The notes below the pieces were generated by a model. The model was not told the origin of the DNA. It searched no databases and saw nothing but the letters and a program-made list of their open reading frames with translations. From CCMP332 sp040218795 (GTDB lineage: Bacteria; Bacteroidota; Bacteroidia; Cytophagales; CCMP332), in the NCBI GenBank assembly GCA_040218795.1, contig JAVJQT010000010.1, forward strand, positions 434,001 through 498,000: 64,000 nt of DNA, given 5' to 3'. A program made the translations under genes and the position numbers. Shown piece after piece: positions 15,027 to 24,270 of this stretch. Positions within the stretch are counted from its first letter, which is position 1; every line of letters begins with the position of its first letter.

Positions 15027-17921
15027 TTACTTTAAATTAATATCATTGATGAATATTGATTCATATACAATATCCTGAATGCGCGTGCGGATATTTTGTT
15101 TGATCAATTTACGATTATTTACATCGGGGTGAATCCGGTTTGATAAAAATACATAGATCAAATTATAGTCCGGATCAGCCCACATGGCCGTACCTGTAAA
15201 GCCTGTATGCCCAAATGTATTGTAGGAACATAAATCAGAACTCGGTCCGTTCCCGCTTCGCAATGGCTTATCCCATCCGAGCCCTCTTCTGTTGTTTTTA
15301 AAATGTCTCTGAGCAAATGTTTCCACTGTTTCCGGCCGAAGATAGCGCTGTCCCCCGTAAGTTCCTTTGTTTAAATGCATCTGCAAAAGTTTTGCCAAAT
15401 CAATGCTATTTGAAAACAACCCGGCATGTCCTCCCACACCTCCAAACATGGCTGCGCCCTGATCGTGAACGGTTCCTCTAACCATGGTATGTCTGAAATA
15501 GTCATCCTGTTCAGTGGGTGCAATCTCTTCTTCATCAAAATAGGCCAAGGGGAAAAAGGTCATTTTTGACATTCCAAGTGGCCTGTAAAAATTTTGTTCT
15601 AAAAATTCCTCTATAGGTTGCCGTGTTCTTCGCTCCACCAGTTTTTTCATTATGTAAAAGCCAAGATCGCTGTATCTGTAACCAAAATTTCCATCTTTAT
15701 TTTTTTCCCTTAATTCAGACTCCAAAGTCCATTTCCACAGCGAATCCTCCATAGTTCGGATGGTGTAAATACCCGGAACTACTTCTACGCAAAACCAGTC
15801 ATCAGGATTGTCACAGTAATACCTGTCGTCAAGTCCCTCTCCGTCGAGGGTTTGTTTCCAATAAGGTATGTATGGTGTTAAACCTGCCTGGTGAGATAAG
15901 ATCTCACTTATGTATAAATCATCTTTATTGCTGGCCCGAAGATCATACAGATATTGACTGGCTGTCTTATTGACATTTATTACATCCATTTCTGACAATA
16001 GCATGACGCCCTGTAGTGTTGCAGCCACTTTTGTAATACTGGCTACATCGTATACTGTCTCAGTACTCACTGGAACTACACTGTCATAAGAAAGGTATCC
16101 ATATCCCTTTTCAAGCACAATATGGCCGTCCTTGGCTACTAGTATCTGGCAACCGGGTGTCGCCTTATCCTCAAGGGCTTCTTGTACAACATCTTCTATT
16201 TTAGCTAAGATTGACGGATCCATTCCCACTTCCTGAGGATAAACATAATCCAGGCGATTTAGACTTTTGGTCATCTTACCGCTATTCCAGGCATATTTTT
16301 CGGTTGAAAAAGGCAGTTTCCCATAGGCGCGTTTAGCACCGAAAAGAATCTGTGGCAGAAGCTTCTGAGCGATAGAACCTGTATCATAAGCTATAATGTG
16401 ACTAACTCTGTTTGGAAACAAATCACCTATAATTGGATTGCCATGTGCCAGTATAATTACATCCTTTTTATCCGAGATATCCCTAACAAAACGTGGTATC
16501 TGATTACCTATGCCATAATTTTCCGAAGGATCAAATGGAATATTTCCCAAAGGCAGGATTACTACATCGAAAGACTCAAGACTGTTTATTAATTCCTGAA
16601 ATTTTTCGTAATAGTTAAACCTGTCCCGCAAATAGAAATGCTTTATTCTATCGTATTTATCGAGATAAACAGAACTTAAATTTGGATATTCAATGCCTAT
16701 ATGAACACAGGCAATTTTTTTAGTATCAAGATAAGCAAGAGGTATAATGTCATTATCATCCATTACCGTAATGCTTTTTCTAAGGATATCTTCGTATTCC
16801 AAAACCGGAAATGATATCCCTGCCAATTTTGATTCACCTTTTGCATTTCCTTTGTGTGTTAAAATTCTTTGAACAGCATCATTTAATTGATTCTCGTATT
16901 TCTTGCTTTTTTTAATCAATGCTCGAATGCGACGTCTCGCAGCATTGACATTTTCAGGATTTAACAAAAGATCATTGCCATTTTCAAAAGCCATTAACTC
17001 TATTTCTCCATTTTTAGCATCGTACCATTTTGACACATTTGTTATGTCTGCAGAAAGTACAAGACCTTTAAATCCCAATTCTTTTCTGAGTGTTTTTTCA
17101 GTCCAATCAGTGGAAAGGAAAAAGGGTATAAATGTCTCCGATTTATCCTTGACCAATGAAGCACTCACCTGAATGACATCTGCGCCATCATTAATTAGAG
17201 CTTCATAGGGCTTCATTTCTATACTTTTAATTCTGCTTTCATCAAAATTTACCTTAAAAGCAAAATCTGTGGATTGATTTCTGAAACCGGGAAAATCCGG
17301 AATTATAGTTTTGATGTCGGTTTTTTTAAATCCCGATTCAATAGCCAGTACTTTTTCCTGAACAATCTCCCAATCTTCATTGATACTGTATTCGAGCGCC
17401 TCCTTTGCTTCCTGTGTTTTTGAAACACCGGGGAATTCAGAATAAGAAAAATGATAACCTGAGTTCGACAAAGTCAATCCCATTTTTTCTGACCAATTGC
17501 TCAAAATCTGATTATCCGATACTGCCCCTACTGACAATGCGGATGGCCATCTTTCACTGCTTTTAGTATTTTTAAAGACGATAATAGGTTTTAAATCAAA
17601 TGGTTTCAAAACCCGGTTAATTTGGATCACTTCACTTTCATTTAAAGGAAATGAGACGATCAGCATTCCAAGACCTTCATCAAAATCCTTCTTAAAGGTT
17701 TTGAAATCTTCTTTAAAGTCTTCCCTTTTTAATTCATAGGCGAAGAGTTGAGCTATTTTTTGATCCAGATTTAAATCAGACTTTTGAGCGTGTATGGCTG
17801 TTGCCGAAAAAGTGAGAATAACAAGTCCTAAAAAGAGCTTAAGCCTCCATGAGACTAAACTTTTTTCAAAATCGATATGTTTCCGAAATGATTTATATAT
17901 AATTTCAAATCTTTGTTTCAT
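15027..17921 (-). CDS. GH3-like / beta-lactamase (serine hydrolase) fusion protein
   Basis: A 964-residue exported protein. A hydrophobic signal segment (about 28-45, ending AIHAQ) is preceded by an unusually long 27-residue leader. Residues 48-355 resemble the glycoside hydrolase 3 (NagZ-like) barrel and about 370-545 the GH3 C-terminal domain. Residues 565-940 form a class C beta-lactamase/PBP-like domain with S628-I-T-K631, Y750-S-D and H905-T-G. The GH3 half looks inactive: the KHFPGHG loop reads PDFPGF (208-213) and the nucleophile motif SDD/TDA reads SAD (290-292). Such fusions are widespread in Bacteroidota. Cell-wall turnover or muropeptide processing is a likely but unproven role. 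Confidence 0.88.
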   Translation of the reverse strand: MKQRFEIIYKSFRKHIDFEKSLVSWRLKLFLGLVILTFSATAIHAQKSDLNLDQKIAQLFAYELKREDFKEDFKTFKKDFDEGLGMLIVSFPLNESEVIQINRVLKPFDLKPIIVFKNTKSSERWPSALSVGAVSDNQILSNWSEKMGLTLSNSGYHFSYSEFPGVSKTQEAKEALEYSINEDWEIVQEKVLAIESGFKKTDIKTIIPDFPGFRNQSTDFAFKVNFDESRIKSIEMKPYEALINDGADVIQVSASLVKDKSETFIPFFLSTDWTEKTLRKELGFKGLVLSADITNVSKWYDAKNGEIELMAFENGNDLLLNPENVNAARRRIRALIKKSKKYENQLNDAVQRILTHKGNAKGESKLAGISFPVLEYEDILRKSITVMDDNDIIPLAYLDTKKIACVHIGIEYPNLSSVYLDKYDRIKHFYLRDRFNYYEKFQELINSLESFDVVILPLGNIPFDPSENYGIGNQIPRFVRDISDKKDVIILAHGNPIIGDLFPNRVSHIIAYDTGSIAQKLLPQILFGAKRAYGKLPFSTEKYAWNSGKMTKSLNRLDYVYPQEVGMDPSILAKIEDVVQEALEDKATPGCQILVAKDGHIVLEKGYGYLSYDSVVPVSTETVYDVASITKVAATLQGVMLLSEMDVINVNKTASQYLYDLRASNKDDLYISEILSHQAGLTPYIPYWKQTLDGEGLDDRYYCDNPDDWFCVEVVPGIYTIRTMEDSLWKWTLESELREKNKDGNFGYRYSDLGFYIMKKLVERRTRQPIEEFLEQNFYRPLGMSKMTFFPLAYFDEEEIAPTEQDDYFRHTMVRGTVHDQGAAMFGGVGGHAGLFSNSIDLAKLLQMHLNKGTYGGQRYLRPETVETFAQRHFKNNRRGLGWDKPLRSGNGPSSDLCSYNTFGHTGFTGTAMWADPDYNLIYVFLSNRIHPDVNNRKLIKQNIRTRIQDIVYESIFINDINLK

Positions 17922-17939
17922 TCAAGCACGATTCTTTAA

Positions 17940-18287
17940 ATGCGTTTTCCTTCGTTTATAAGATTACCTCGCCATCAAAAATTCCATTACGAACCAAGAT
18001 TTTACGATCCTGTTAAAGAAGATTTGGAAAGACGTATTAGTTTGGCGAAAAAACAAATTCCTGATGACTCTAACGATTCTTCGAGAGAAAGAATTTCAGC
18101 ACAGTGGAAAAGAACGGAGAGAAATTCCCAAAAAGCAAGTTTTAGACAGTTAATCATCCTGGTAATTTTAATTAGTTCTGTAGTTTTATACTTCTACTTT
18201 GGAAATAACGGTATTTACGGTATAATTGGTACATTGATTGTGGGCTATCTTATTTTTAAATACAAACAGTTTAATAAAGCCAAGTAA
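17940..18287 (+). CDS. Small two-helix membrane protein upstream of mutL, unknown function
   Basis: A 115-residue protein with a basic, polar N-terminal half (about 1-66, probably cytoplasmic) and two hydrophobic helices at about 69-87 and 90-107, joined by a short GNNG turn, ending in a lysine-rich tail. I recognise no domain. It lies only 8 bases before mutL and is probably co-transcribed with it. Its ATG is 18 bases from the divergent GH3/beta-lactamase start, so the two promoters must overlap each other or the coding ends. Confidence 0.75.
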   Translation: MRFPSFIRLPRHQKFHYEPRFYDPVKEDLERRISLAKKQIPDDSNDSSRERISAQWKRTERNSQKASFRQLIILVILISSVVLYFYFGNNGIYGIIGTLIVGYLIFKYKQFNKAK

Positions 18288-18295
18288 GGCAGTAG

Positions 18296-20134
18296 ATGAA
18301 CGATATAATAAAGGTATTACCTGATGCCATAGTTAATAAAATAGCAGCCGGAGAGGTGGTTCAACGCCCCGCTTCTGTGGTCAAGGAACTCCTTGAAAAT
18401 GCCATAGACGCCCGGTCGAAAAATATCACACTTATTGTCAAGGATGCGGGCAAAACCCTAATTCAGGTGGTAGATGACGGACAAGGCATGAGTGAAACGG
18501 ATGCACGACTCAGTTTCGAGCGCCACGCCACTTCAAAAATTGAAGCCGCTGAAGATCTGTTTAAAATTAGAACCATGGGTTTCAGGGGAGAAGCCATCGC
18601 TTCCATTGCCTCGGTTTCTCAAACGGAATTAAAAACCAGACGCGAAAGCGATGAATTGGGAGTTTTAATTCGAAATGAAGGCGGAGAATTCAAGAAACAG
18701 GAAGCCATTGCCATGAATCCCGGAACTTCAGTCCTGGTTAAAAATCTATTTTACAATATCCCGGCCAGACGCAATTTCCTCAAATCCAATCCGGTCGAAA
18801 TGAAGCATATTGTGGATGAATTTCAACGCGTGGCTCTGGCCAATCCGGAAATAGCCTTTAATTTTTTCCAAAACGATCTCGAAGTATTCAATCTCAAACC
18901 TTCGAAACTAGCCCTAAGAATTATCCAAATTTTTGGTAAACAGTACAAAGAAAATCTTGTGCCTTGTGAAGAGAGAACGGATCTATTGGAAATAATGGGA
19001 TATCTGGGTTCTCCGGAATCTGCCAAGAAAACCAGGGGAGAGCAGTATTTTTTTATCAATAAACGCTACGTCAGAAGCAATTATTTACAACATGCTGTAA
19101 AAATGGCCTATCAGGATTTGATTTCTGACGACAGTTTTCCTTTTCACGTCATCTTTATTGAAATTGACCCCAGTCATATCGATGTCAACGTGCACCCCAC
19201 CAAAAATGAAATCAAATTTGACGATGAGAGAACCGTATATGGCATTATTCAGGCGGCCGCTAAAAAAAGTCTTGGCAGCCACAGCTTTGCACCAAGTCTG
19301 GATTTTAGCAAAAAAGTTAATCTCGATGAATTTAGCGATGAAGCAAAAAATTTCCGTTTTGCATTTCAGAAAGGCGAAATGGTGGAAGGGAGAAATCGCG
19401 AAAGTCAATACGGAAGCTTTCAAGGCAATAGAAATATCGAGAATTGGCAAAAACTCTACACCGACTTCGGTGAGAAAAGTGAGTCGGATGATGGGACATC
19501 CATTACTATTCAAAGCTCTTTAAACCGCGATAATTCTGAAAACCTACCTGCCGAAGAAAAAATTGAAGAAAAGGCCGTATTTCAAATTCACAATGCCTAT
19601 ATCATAACCCAGATTAAATCTGGTTTTGTAATCATTGAGCAATCCAATGCGCATGAAAGAATTTTGTATGAAAAATATTTAGATCAGCTCGATGCACAAA
19701 AAGGATCATCCCAACAGTTTATATTTTCTAAGACCCTGCATTTATCTGCTGCCGATTTTCAATTGGTAAGCGATCTCGAAAAAGAAATTAAGTCACTGGG
19801 TTTTGATTTTCAATCTATGGGTGAAAATGCAATTGTAATTAATGGACTTCCCGCCAATTTAAAAGCGGAAGATGAAAAGGAGTTGTTTGAAGGATTGATA
19901 GAACAGTATAAAAACAATACAAAGAATCTTAAAATCAATAAAAAAGAAAACCTTGCACGATCTCTGGCCAAAAGATCTGCCATTAGAATTGGTAAAAAAT
20001 TGACCGAAACAGAAATGCGCAATATCATTGATCAATTATTTGCCTGCCGTATGCCTAACTATACTCCCGATGGTAATCCTACCATTATGAAAATGGAGCT
20101 AAATGAATTTAATTCGTATTTCCAAAATTCCTGA
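18296..20134 (+). CDS. mutL: DNA mismatch repair protein MutL
   Basis: A 612-residue MutL. The N-terminal GHKL ATPase is intact, with IAAGEVVQRPASVVKELLEN, DDGQGM and GFRGEA. An acidic linker (about 350-425) leads to the C-terminal dimerisation domain. The endonuclease motif DQHAxxE found in most MutH-less bacteria reads E448-Q-S-N-A-H-E454, and the CPHGRP-like motif reads T590-P-D-G-N-P595, so metal-binding residues seem to be lost. The protein should still couple mismatch recognition by MutS to later repair steps. The two rhomboid genes follow directly. Confidence 0.95.
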   Translation: MNDIIKVLPDAIVNKIAAGEVVQRPASVVKELLENAIDARSKNITLIVKDAGKTLIQVVDDGQGMSETDARLSFERHATSKIEAAEDLFKIRTMGFRGEAIASIASVSQTELKTRRESDELGVLIRNEGGEFKKQEAIAMNPGTSVLVKNLFYNIPARRNFLKSNPVEMKHIVDEFQRVALANPEIAFNFFQNDLEVFNLKPSKLALRIIQIFGKQYKENLVPCEERTDLLEIMGYLGSPESAKKTRGEQYFFINKRYVRSNYLQHAVKMAYQDLISDDSFPFHVIFIEIDPSHIDVNVHPTKNEIKFDDERTVYGIIQAAAKKSLGSHSFAPSLDFSKKVNLDEFSDEAKNFRFAFQKGEMVEGRNRESQYGSFQGNRNIENWQKLYTDFGEKSESDDGTSITIQSSLNRDNSENLPAEEKIEEKAVFQIHNAYIITQIKSGFVIIEQSNAHERILYEKYLDQLDAQKGSSQQFIFSKTLHLSAADFQLVSDLEKEIKSLGFDFQSMGENAIVINGLPANLKAEDEKELFEGLIEQYKNNTKNLKINKKENLARSLAKRSAIRIGKKLTETEMRNIIDQLFACRMPNYTPDGNPTIMKMELNEFNSYFQNS

Positions 20135-20140
20135 TAAGCT

Positions 20141-20926
20141 ATGTTCCAACTGACACCAGTTGCAAGAAATTTATTGATTGCAAATGTTGCTATTCTCTTT
20201 CTCGATTATATCCTAAATGGTGTGCTATCCAATTGGTTTGCACTTTATTATGTAGGCTCGGATAATTTTGCACCTTATCAGTTTATTACTTACATGTTTT
20301 TCCACGGTGGAATTGGCCACCTCTTTGGCAATATGCTGGCACTGTTTTTTTTCGGCCCCTGGTTGGAAAGAACCTGGGGTCCCCAACGCTTTTTTATTTT
20401 TTATATGGTTTGCGGTGTGGGAGCAGGATTGCTTTACGGGATTGTGCAAACATTCGAAATGCAAATGCTTCTTGCTGACATAAATGCATACAAAGCAGCT
20501 GCTGATCCTGACTTATTTGCAGCATTTATCAACGAACATGCGCCATACATATACAGCGATCTTTACAATTTCATTAATGGCTTTGCTGAAAATCCGGAGA
20601 GCAGCTCTTATATAGAACAAAGCAAATCATACCTCGATCAGATTTATAATCGCCAGGCTAACATTCCAATGGTCGGTGCATCAGGTGCTATTTTTGCCAT
20701 TTTGCTTGGATTTGGGATGCTTTTTCCGAACACTCAAATCTTTTTGCTGTTTCCTCCTATACCAATTAAAGCAAAATACCTGGTTACATTTTATGGACTT
20801 TATGAGGTATATGCCCTATTTCAAAACTCACCAACCGATAATGTGGCGCATCTTGCTCATATTGGGGGCATGTTATTTGCATTCTTCTTTATTCGAAAAT
20901 GGAAAAACTCGGGTAATTATTTTTAG
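20141..20926 (+). CDS. Rhomboid-family intramembrane serine protease
   Basis: A 261-residue protein with six or so membrane segments. The catalytic dyad is S181 in GASG and H240 in HLAHIGG. The HGGIGHLFGNM segment (55-65) supplies the oxyanion residues. Residues about 105-172, between the third and fourth helices, form an unusual hydrophilic insert with several acidic and tyrosine residues, so this member is longer than the core fold. It starts 7 bases after mutL and its stop is directly followed by the ATG of a second rhomboid gene. Confidence 0.9.
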   Translation: MFQLTPVARNLLIANVAILFLDYILNGVLSNWFALYYVGSDNFAPYQFITYMFFHGGIGHLFGNMLALFFFGPWLERTWGPQRFFIFYMVCGVGAGLLYGIVQTFEMQMLLADINAYKAAADPDLFAAFINEHAPYIYSDLYNFINGFAENPESSSYIEQSKSYLDQIYNRQANIPMVGASGAIFAILLGFGMLFPNTQIFLLFPPIPIKAKYLVTFYGLYEVYALFQNSPTDNVAHLAHIGGMLFAFFFIRKWKNSGNYF

Positions 20927-21838
20927 ATGGCAGGCATCATAGACGATATTAAAAACGCCTTTAGGCAAAATGACAATGCATTGAATCAATTGATTCTTAT
21001 CAATGTGATAGTGTTTGTTTTTTTAGCAATCCTCAAGGTGCTTTCTTTTTTTACTGGTCTCGAAGAAGTTTTCGGTTTTGTTTATAAACAATTTTCCATT
21101 CCACCGATTGGAATTGACTTTATAAAAAGGCCCTGGACCATTATAAGCTATAGTTTTGCTCATAGCCTAAGTGGCATCTTTCACATCTTATTCAATATGC
21201 TTGTACTTTACTGGTTCGGACGTTTGATATCCGAATATCTCGGTAGCCCAAAAGTGGTAAATCTCTATATTCTTGGTGCTTTAGCGGGCGGCCTGCTATA
21301 CTTATTATTCTATAATGCCGTACCGGTATTTGCAGAACGAGCTTCACAGGTAAGTGGAATGGTTGGTGCATCGGCGGCAGTTTATGCCATCATGGTAGCG
21401 GCAGCAGTCCTACTCCCCGACTATACCTTTCATCTCATATTTATAGGTCCTGTAAAAATAAAATGGATAGTGGCCTTTTATATTTTTCTCTCATTTCTAG
21501 GCTCCACCGGCGCCAATGCAGGAGGAAACATTGCCCATCTCGGAGGGGCCTTGATCGGATGGATTTACATTAGACAATTGCAGGCGGGAAACGATTGGGG
21601 CAAACCGATTCAATCCATATTGGATTTCTTTAGGGGAATGTTTGACGATAAACCCAAAATAAAAGTTACCTACAAGCAGAAAGAAACAAAACGAAAGGCC
21701 GGCAAAGTAAAATCCGGTGGCACTGAAGACCTCGATCAGGATGAAATTGACGCTATACTTGATAAAATAGCAGACAGAGGATATGAGAGCCTTACTAAGG
21801 AAGAAAAACAAAAACTCTTTAATGCGAGTCAGAAATAG
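20927..21838 (+). CDS. Second rhomboid-family protease with C-terminal cytosolic tail
   Basis: A 303-residue protein. The membrane core contains HILFNM, the nucleophile S149 in GASA (last residue Ala where Gly is usual) and H204 in NIAHLGG, so the dyad is present. A basic linker (about 225-262) leads to a small helical tail (about 263-303, DQDEIDAILDKI) of a kind often found after Bacteroidota rhomboids. The ATG abuts the stop of the first rhomboid with no gap, implying translational coupling and perhaps a functional pair. Substrates are unknown. Confidence 0.9.
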   Translation: MAGIIDDIKNAFRQNDNALNQLILINVIVFVFLAILKVLSFFTGLEEVFGFVYKQFSIPPIGIDFIKRPWTIISYSFAHSLSGIFHILFNMLVLYWFGRLISEYLGSPKVVNLYILGALAGGLLYLLFYNAVPVFAERASQVSGMVGASAAVYAIMVAAAVLLPDYTFHLIFIGPVKIKWIVAFYIFLSFLGSTGANAGGNIAHLGGALIGWIYIRQLQAGNDWGKPIQSILDFFRGMFDDKPKIKVTYKQKETKRKAGKVKSGGTEDLDQDEIDAILDKIADRGYESLTKEEKQKLFNASQK

Positions 21839-21845
21839 GTCTTTT

Positions 21846-21875
21846 TTGCCCTCGCATAATCAAATCTTATCTTTG
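21846..21875 (+). promoter_or_regulatory. Probable promoter of the enoyl-CoA hydratase gene
   Basis: TTG (21846-21848), a 19-base spacer and TATCTTTG (21868-21875) match the Bacteroidota promoter, 20 bases before the ATG at 21896. Confidence 0.6.
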
Positions 21876-21895
21876 AGAACCAAAACTATTTCTAA

Positions 21896-22681
21896 ATGGC
21901 AGAATTCGATAATCTGAAACTTGAATTAGACAATGGCATTTTAACCATAACCATTGATCGCGAATCGAAACTAAACGCCCTGAACATTAAAACCATGGAA
22001 GAGATTCGTCTTGCCATGGAAAGGGTATACGACGATGATGAAGTTAGAGCTTGTATTGTGACCGGTTCTGGATCAAAGGCTTTTGTCGCCGGAGCAGATA
22101 TAAAAGAAATTTCCGAACTCAATGAAATGAACGGGAGAAAATTTGCCGAAAACGGGCAAGAAATATTTGAAATTATCGAGGAATGCCCAAAGCCTGTTAT
22201 TGCGGCTGTAAATGGTTTTGCTTTGGGCGGAGGATGTGAATTAGCAATGGCCTGTCATCTTAGAATTGCCACGGCCAATGCAAAATTTGGCCAACCTGAA
22301 GTCAACCTCGGGATTATACCCGGTTATGGTGGAACGCAACGCCTTACACAGCTGATTGGAAAAGGCAAAGCACTGGAACTACTCATGACGGCGGATATGA
22401 TCAATGCGGAAGAGGCCAGACAATTGGGCTTGGTTAATCACGTAGTTTCTACCAATGAAGAACTCATTCCGAAATGCCGTGAAATTTTGAACAAAATACT
22501 TAAAAAAGCACCGATTGCAATTGGCATGATCATCGATTCTGTTGTTGCGCATTACAAAAAAGATGAGAATGGATTTCAAACAGAAGCCAATTCGTTTTCC
22601 ATTTGCTGTAAATCGGAGGACTTTAAAGAAGGAACCGCAGCTTTTATCGAAAAAAGAGAAGCCAATTTCAAAGGAGAGTAA
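21896..22681 (+). CDS. Enoyl-CoA hydratase / crotonase family protein
   Basis: A 261-residue crotonase-fold enzyme of normal length. The oxyanion-hole segments are SKAFVAGADIKE and NGFALGGGCELAM. The two catalytic glutamates of true hydratases are present, in GGCEL and in GQPEVNLGIIPG. It should hydrate 2-enoyl-CoA (short chain, crotonyl-CoA type) in beta-oxidation or a related pathway. A strong promoter precedes it. The flippase gene follows after 54 bases. Confidence 0.92.
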   Translation: MAEFDNLKLELDNGILTITIDRESKLNALNIKTMEEIRLAMERVYDDDEVRACIVTGSGSKAFVAGADIKEISELNEMNGRKFAENGQEIFEIIEECPKPVIAAVNGFALGGGCELAMACHLRIATANAKFGQPEVNLGIIPGYGGTQRLTQLIGKGKALELLMTADMINAEEARQLGLVNHVVSTNEELIPKCREILNKILKKAPIAIGMIIDSVVAHYKKDENGFQTEANSFSICCKSEDFKEGTAAFIEKREANFKGE

Positions 22682-22735
22682 ATTTATATTCAGCAATAAT
22701 CCCGTAATTCGTAATTGAAAATTTGTAATTGATTA

Positions 22736-24220
22736 TTGGGAATCCTTAAAAAACTTGCAGGAGAATCAGCGATTTATGGGCTCAGCACCATACTTGGCCG
22801 CTTGATCAATTACCTTCTTGTTCCCCTCTACACGGCCATTTTTGATCCCGATGCTTTTGGCGTTTATTCCGTACTCTACGCCTATGCCGCTTTTCTTCAG
22901 ATTCTTTTCACTTTTGGAATGGAAACGGCCTATTTCCGTTATTCGAGTCGCGATGAAAATGAATCCAAAGTATTCAATCAGATCTTCACTTTAGTTTTTA
23001 TCAGCAGCATCATTCTAAGTGCAGTAATTTTTAGTTCTGCACAAGGAATTTCCCAAATACTCGAATACGAATCTTTCCAAAAGGAAATAAAATATCTTTC
23101 TATCATCCTTGGTTTGGATGCCATAGCGGCTATTCCATTTACGCGTCTGCGTTTTAGAAATAAGGCCTGGAATTTTGCCATTATCAAGCTCATCAATATT
23201 CTGCTGAATGTAGGTTTCAATGTGTTTTTTTATTTGGTATTGCCAAGGTATCCCGATTTAAGCATTCAAATAGGGATAGGTTTTGCTTCGGGAAGCATTG
23301 CATTTATTTTCATATCAAATTTATTGGCAAGCGCATTTACGCTGCTCCTTTTAAGTCCGGTTATATTACAATGGAGGCCAATTTTTGAAAAGGGATTTAT
23401 CCGGCAGGTTTACGGCTATTCCTTTCCGATCATGCTAATGGGAATTGCGGGGATTGCCAATGAAATGCTCGATAAAATTTTGCTCAAAGAATGGTTGCCC
23501 GATAATTTTTATAATCAATTCGATTCTGACGGTGCTGTGGGAATATACAGTGCTGCAGCCAAACTGGCCATATTTATGATGCTCATGATTCAATCCTTTC
23601 GGTTTGCCTCCGAACCATTTTTCTTTAAATCAGCAAATTCAGAAAAAGCACCTGAAGACTTTGCCATAGTTATGAAATGGTTTGTCATTGTTGGGATGTT
23701 GGTATTTGTGACGGTCACCCTAAATCTGGATTTACTTAAATATCTATTGAGATCAGAGGTCTATTGGACAGGACTAATGGTGGTGCCGGTATTATTATTG
23801 GCGAAATTCTTTCTTGGTGTGTATTACAATTTAAGCATCTGGTTTAAACTTACCGATAAAACCCGTTTTGGAATGTATTTTTCATTCATCGGAGCGGGCA
23901 TAACCATTGTCGCAAATTTTATTTTGATTCCGCTTATCGGTTATATGGGCAGTGCTTTTTCTGCATTTTTGGCTTATTTAAGCATGATGATCTTGTGCTA
24001 TATTTATGGCCAAAAAAACTATCCCATCCCATATAAAATTGGAAATGCATTATTTTATATTCTTCTGGGAGTGGTTTTGGTTATGGCAGATTTCTTTTGG
24101 CACCCCAATTCTCAGATTTTAGCCAGTGTCTATCATTTTGCATTAATATTCCTTTTCCTGATTATCGTTTTCATAGGAGAATTCAAACCTGAAAGCGGAA
24201 GAGGGAATGTGGAGATATAG
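22736..24220 (+). CDS. Oligosaccharide flippase / polysaccharide biosynthesis membrane protein
   Basis: A 494-residue MOP-superfamily (Wzx-like) exporter with about 14 hydrophobic segments. The N-terminal motif (AGESAIYGLSTILGRLINYL and LVPLYTAIFDPDAFGVYS) is typical. It would flip lipid-linked sugars across the inner membrane. The start appears to be TTG (22736), because an in-frame stop lies two codons upstream and no ATG occurs before the first helix. A shared terminator separates it from the convergent DUF2330 gene. It is probably linked functionally to the dut-nucleotidyltransferase run downstream. Confidence 0.88.
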   Translation: MGILKKLAGESAIYGLSTILGRLINYLLVPLYTAIFDPDAFGVYSVLYAYAAFLQILFTFGMETAYFRYSSRDENESKVFNQIFTLVFISSIILSAVIFSSAQGISQILEYESFQKEIKYLSIILGLDAIAAIPFTRLRFRNKAWNFAIIKLINILLNVGFNVFFYLVLPRYPDLSIQIGIGFASGSIAFIFISNLLASAFTLLLLSPVILQWRPIFEKGFIRQVYGYSFPIMLMGIAGIANEMLDKILLKEWLPDNFYNQFDSDGAVGIYSAAAKLAIFMMLMIQSFRFASEPFFFKSANSEKAPEDFAIVMKWFVIVGMLVFVTVTLNLDLLKYLLRSEVYWTGLMVVPVLLLAKFFLGVYYNLSIWFKLTDKTRFGMYFSFIGAGITIVANFILIPLIGYMGSAFSAFLAYLSMMILCYIYGQKNYPIPYKIGNALFYILLGVVLVMADFFWHPNSQILASVYHFALIFLFLIIVFIGEFKPESGRGNVEI

Positions 24221-24232
24221 AAAGGAAAAAGC

Positions 24233-24263
24233 AAACCCCCGAATTTTCGAGGGTTTTATTTTT
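24233..24263. terminator. Intrinsic terminator between flippase and DUF2330 genes
   Basis: AAACCCCCGAA (24233-24243) pairs with TTCGAGGGTTT (24246-24256) with one mismatch, followed by a T-run on the plus strand. The upstream A-rich run gives a weaker T-tract on the minus strand, so it may serve both convergent genes. Confidence 0.75.
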
Positions 24264-24270
24264 TTTCGAA

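Noticed and set aside
22697..22735. GTAATT-rich short repeats before the flippase gene
   Set aside because: Short AT-rich motifs of low complexity; similar text near 3808-3835 is too short to call a repeat family from one window.
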